64,000 nt of DNA from UBA1672 sp050633285 (GTDB lineage Bacteria > Pseudomonadota > Alphaproteobacteria > Micavibrionales > Micavibrionaceae): positions 1-64,000 of the forward strand of contig JBOEGG010000002.1 of the NCBI GenBank assembly GCA_050633285.1. The letters run 5' to 3'. Below the pieces are notes generated by a model. That model saw only the letters and a list, made by a program, of their open reading frames with translations, did no database searches and was not told where the DNA came from. Shown here in pieces: positions 61,550 through 64,000 of the stretch. Numbering within the stretch: position 1 is the first letter of the stretch; each line of letters starts with the position of its first letter. Both the position numbers and the translations under genes were made by a program.

Positions 61550-61984
61550 TTATTGTTCAGGCCAGATTGGATCGCCTGATGCATCATAGAGTGAACCAAA
61601 GTTAATGTTACTCAAATGGTCGAACTTAAATTGTAGCTCAAGCCAATGGTCGGCATAATTTACAGATGTGAATGAACCATAATCCTCAGTTTCACTCGGC
61701 TCACCAATATGCTTCTTTAGAAAGCTCAGAACCTCTTGACGCGGTAGTCCGATGATTTTCTTATCAAAGAGCTGTGCTTCAGGATGATGAACTTCGATCC
61801 AACCTAATAAATTGTTATTTTCCGGCTCAAATGTGAGCTCCAGTCTCTGATCATTATATTGAAGACACTTATTTTCATCATCGGTTTGATAAGTATTGTT
61901 AGGCTTTCCTATATGTTGAACAGCCTGATCTTCCGTTGTGCCGAACAGGATATTATCAACACCTTTACCAAGTAAAATTTTCAT
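61550..61984 (-). CDS. Soluble protein of unknown function
   Basis: The 144-residue acidic protein begins MKILLGKGVDNILFGTTEDQ and has VEVHHPEAQLFDKKIIGL-like mixed strands, with aromatic-rich end NFGSLYDASGDPIWPEQ. It lacks signal, membrane or Cys features. Short proteins with this opening are often annotated as hypothetical or as immunity-type proteins, but no toxin gene is nearby, so I leave it unnamed. Confidence 0.65.
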   Translation of the reverse strand: MKILLGKGVDNILFGTTEDQAVQHIGKPNNTYQTDDENKCLQYNDQRLELTFEPENNNLLGWIEVHHPEAQLFDKKIIGLPRQEVLSFLKKHIGEPSETEDYGSFTSVNYADHWLELQFKFDHLSNINFGSLYDASGDPIWPEQ

Positions 61985-62014
61985 GAGTACGATAACCTTT
62001 ATAACGTATGTTTA

Positions 62015-62863
62015 TTAAGAGCGTAAAACGCCGATCCATTCTTTTTGTGCGTCATTCAAACGCGCATCCGGTGTCATAACTGCACCATTCAGGGCGCTAC
62101 GGATATTTGCAGGTGTTTCTGAAATACCATTTTCAAGTAATTGTAAAACAAGCTTTTTAATCTTGCCGATATTCTCATTATACACGGCAAAAACAGCCTC
62201 TACACTGACATGCTCATCTGGGTCTTCGCGCCAACAATCATAATCTGTTGCAATGGCCAACGTGACGTAACCCATCTGTGCTTCGCGCGCAAGGAAGGCT
62301 TCGGGGACATTGGTCATACCAACGACATCACATCCCGCTGCCCCGCGTAGGAAAAAGCTCTCCGCCTTTGTACCTAAACGTGGCCCTTCAACACATGCAT
62401 ATGTTTTATCTGAATGGAGTGAAATCCCAAGAGCTTCGGCAGCTTTCAAAACGTCTTGTGCAAGAACAGGGCAGGTCGGCGCAGCCGTTGATATATGCGC
62501 CGTAACACCCTCACCAAAAAATGAGTTCTTACGAAATCCGCGTGTATGATCAAAATATTGTGAGGCAAGCGCAAGGTCGCCCGGTGCGATTTCTTCTTGC
62601 AAAGAACCCGATGCAGAAATACTCAAAATCGTTGTACCACCCAATTTCTTAAGCGCATAGATGTTGGCGCGAAAATTAACTTCGCTGGGTAAAAACTCAT
62701 GATTACGCCCATGACGTGGAAGGAATAACACCTTCGATCCGAACGCTTCACCCTCAACAATAGGGGCGGATGGTTTGCCAAACGGCGTATCAATATCATG
62801 CTCTGCCAAGATATTAAGTTCATCCAAAGCATAAAGGCCTGAGCCACCAATTATTGCGAGCAT
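62015..62863 (-). CDS. mtnP: S-methyl-5'-thioadenosine phosphorylase
   Basis: MtnP splits MTA, a polyamine and SAM by-product, into adenine and methylthioribose-1-phosphate. The 282-residue protein has the type II purine nucleoside phosphorylase motifs: AIIGGSGLYALDEL, FLPRHGRNHEFLPSEVNFRAN (phosphate site), ISASGSLQEEIAPGDL, CVEGPRLGTKAE and VVGMTNVPEAFLAREA. NVPEAFLAREA with IATDYDCW indicates MTA rather than guanosine substrates. It is complete and monocistronic as far as seen. Confidence 0.94.
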   Translation of the reverse strand: MLAIIGGSGLYALDELNILAEHDIDTPFGKPSAPIVEGEAFGSKVLFLPRHGRNHEFLPSEVNFRANIYALKKLGGTTILSISASGSLQEEIAPGDLALASQYFDHTRGFRKNSFFGEGVTAHISTAAPTCPVLAQDVLKAAEALGISLHSDKTYACVEGPRLGTKAESFFLRGAAGCDVVGMTNVPEAFLAREAQMGYVTLAIATDYDCWREDPDEHVSVEAVFAVYNENIGKIKKLVLQLLENGISETPANIRSALNGAVMTPDARLNDAQKEWIGVLRS

Positions 62864-63000
62864 GTCGTCTCTTTCCGTTAATAATGTTGATATCTACATG
62901 TATCGTTCTGAGCACAGAAGGGAAAGCATTATCTGGTTTTCCAAAAGGATTTTATTGTGAAGAAGTTTGAGATTTAACCATCAAGAGCTTGATCGGCATA

Positions 63001-63234
63001 TTATTCGGGTAAAAATAGGTTTTCCATTGCTTTATCTGCCGTATCCAAATGTTCTTTTGCGGCTTCGATAATTGCCATGCCTTCATCTGTATGTGGATCA
63101 AATGTAGAACTCACCTTCATTGTTTTCGGGTCAATCACCTCACCTTGTTGTGCATGTTTATAAGCAATACCCGCATCTTCCCATGCATCTGTTGCTGAGA
63201 ATTTCTGACGAAGAGATGATAATTTTTTAAGCAT
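63001..63234 (-). CDS. Small protein of unknown function next to cysI
   Basis: I start at ATG 63234 (MLKKLSSLRQKFSATDAWED), giving 77 residues; the longer frame from 63276 crosses a hairpin. The product is helical and acidic at the C-terminus (AAKEHLDTADKAMENLFLPE) and unrecognised. Its only ribosome binding site, GAGG, lies in the 3' arm of the hairpin behind cysI, which may hide it. Confidence 0.55.
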   Translation of the reverse strand: MLKKLSSLRQKFSATDAWEDAGIAYKHAQQGEVIDPKTMKVSSTFDPHTDEGMAIIEAAKEHLDTADKAMENLFLPE

Positions 63235-63240
63235 AAAGAA

Positions 63241-63267
63241 CCCGTCCTCAACTGTTTGGAGGACGGG
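63241..63267 (-). terminator. Hairpin behind cysI overlapping the next gene's ribosome binding site
   Basis: CCCGTCCTC (63241-63249) and GAGGACGGG (63259-63267) are perfect complements with a nine-base loop. On the minus strand the stem is followed by TTCTTT and ATG 63234. It may stop cysI transcription or sequester the GAGG of the small gene. Confidence 0.65.
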
Positions 63268-63288
63268 AACATACACAATTGCTTTTAC

Positions 63289-64000
63289 TTATGCAAATAA
63301 AGTTCTGTTCGTGTAGTCACCAAAACTCTCATTTTTGTCGCAGTCATTGGCATATTTGGCAAAGAGGCCATCAAGAATATCAAGTATCTCCGTCTCATCG
63401 ACTTCTTCACGATACACTTTATTCAAACGCTCACCCTCATAATCGCCTGCCAAACGTAAGACATATTTACCCGGGCCTTTTCCAACCAATCCGATTTCCG
63501 CGGCGTAAGAACGGCCACATCCATTCGGGCACCCTGTAATACGCGTTGTAATCGGACGATCTAGAATGCCGTGTTTATCCTGCAACGCTTCGACTTTTGT
63601 TACAAACTCAGGGAGATATCGTTGACCCTCTGCCAGAGCAAGCGGACAGGTCGGCAGAGCAACACAGGCCATTGCTTCACGACGTGTTGCATTCATCGCA
63701 TCAATCGTGATCCCATGTCTGTGCAGTATTTTGTCGAGCTGGGCTTTGTTGCTTTCCTCAATATAGGTAAACATAACATTCTGATTGGCGGTAAACCGAA
63801 ACCCGCAAATACCGGATTCCGCAATCTCTTTCATCGCTGATTTAATATTATAGCCAAGCTCATCAATCACACGACCACTTTCAACGAATGCAGTGTAATA
63901 CCATTGCCCAGTGTGATCTTCGACCCAGCCAAATGGATCACCGCGATGGGTAAAGGCAGGAACGTTTTTCACAGGTTCAATAGGGAAGTCTAAACGTTTT
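63289..64000 (-). CDS. cysI: Sulfite reductase hemoprotein, C-terminal part, cut by window end
   Basis: The frame is open to the last base, so the gene starts outside the window; an internal GTG at 63972 is not the real start. About 236 of the usual 550-570 residues are present. The siroheme/4Fe-4S ligands are C-x5-C in ACVALPTCPLALAE and C-x3-C in TGCPNGCGRS, and GRVIDELGYNIKSAMKEI belongs to the second half-domain. CysI reduces sulfite to sulfide, the step after the cysD-cysNC products. Similarity to ferredoxin-dependent nitrite/sulfite reductases means the electron donor is not certain. Confidence 0.92.
   Translation of the reverse strand, partial: KRLDFPIEPVKNVPAFTHRGDPFGWVEDHTGQWYYTAFVESGRVIDELGYNIKSAMKEIAESGICGFRFTANQNVMFTYIEESNKAQLDKILHRHGITIDAMNATRREAMACVALPTCPLALAEGQRYLPEFVTKVEALQDKHGILDRPITTRITGCPNGCGRSYAAEIGLVGKGPGKYVLRLAGDYEGERLNKVYREEVDETEILDILDGLFAKYANDCDKNESFGDYTNRTLFA

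Noticed and set aside
1..64000. tRNA or rRNA genes
   Set aside because: No cloverleaf with TTCRA-type T-loop or rRNA-like sequence was noticed in the intergenic regions; a covariance-model scan would settle it.

Overview
The window is chromosomal DNA from a moderately AT-rich Gram-negative bacterium, most likely an alphaproteobacterium. The support is the gene content (full S10-spc-alpha ribosomal gene order ending in rpoA-rplQ, a CysN-CysC fusion, SapC, T1SS-143 type adhesin repeats, a DUF692/DUF2063 peptide system). Many genes encode exported proteins with ordinary Sec signal peptides. The exact lineage cannot be fixed from the sequence; a low-GC Micavibrio-like or Rhodospirillales-like group is my guess.

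Region 1 (1-15958) is the ribosomal supercluster: a probable tuf tail, then rpsJ-rplC-rplD-rplW-rplB-rpsS-rplV-rpsC, a 190-bp gap, then rplP-rpmC-rpsQ-rplN-rplX-rplE-rpsN-rpsH-rplF-rplR-rpsE-rpmD-rplO. A terminator follows. A separately promoted gene for an exported HExxH protein sits between rplO and secY. After it come secY-adk, a strong promoter with an embedded inverted repeat, and rpsM-rpsK-rpoA-rplQ with hairpin-forming spacers. S17 carries a C-terminal, and L30 an N-terminal, Lys/Ala-rich histone-H1-like tail.

Region 2 (16000-30400) is mixed housekeeping: panB-panC, an array of about 95-bp tandem repeats made of terminator-like hairpins, a single-chain glycyl-tRNA synthetase, a Fur-box-controlled divergent pair, tRNA methyltransferase, lytic transglycosylase, acyl-CoA dehydrogenase, a three-module Cys protein, a coiled-coil DNA-binding protein, SapC and UDP-glucose dehydrogenase.

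Region 3 (30500-45000) holds the sulfate activation operon cysD-cysNC-cysQ, exported proteins of unknown role, an O-antigen ligase-like protein, an ECF sigma factor overlapping an anti-sigma/VWA membrane protein, a JAMM-like protein and typA.

Region 4 (45000-48800) is the most interesting part. It has a fatty acid desaturase, then an exported Cys-rich peptide built on a G-C-E-G-K-S hexapeptide repeat, a fused MNIO (DUF692)-DUF2063 protein, and a second exported 13-Cys peptide. This looks like a bufferin-type RiPP metallophore system with a fused maturation enzyme and two possible substrates. The first peptide has an ECF-type promoter (GTAACG-N16-CGAA); an even better copy (GTAACC-N16-CGAA) precedes the exported peroxiredoxin-like gene at 60831, suggesting one metal/oxidative stress regulon.

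Region 5 (48800-64000) contains an ABC-F ATPase, a divergent set fitting lysine catabolism (ALDH7 / amino acid dehydrogenase / DUF1338 HglS), a 1560-residue RTX adhesin with VWA domain, a DUF454 protein, the peroxiredoxin, MTA phosphorylase and the C-terminal part of sulfite reductase CysI, cut by the window end. No tRNA, rRNA, CRISPR array or transposase was recognised.
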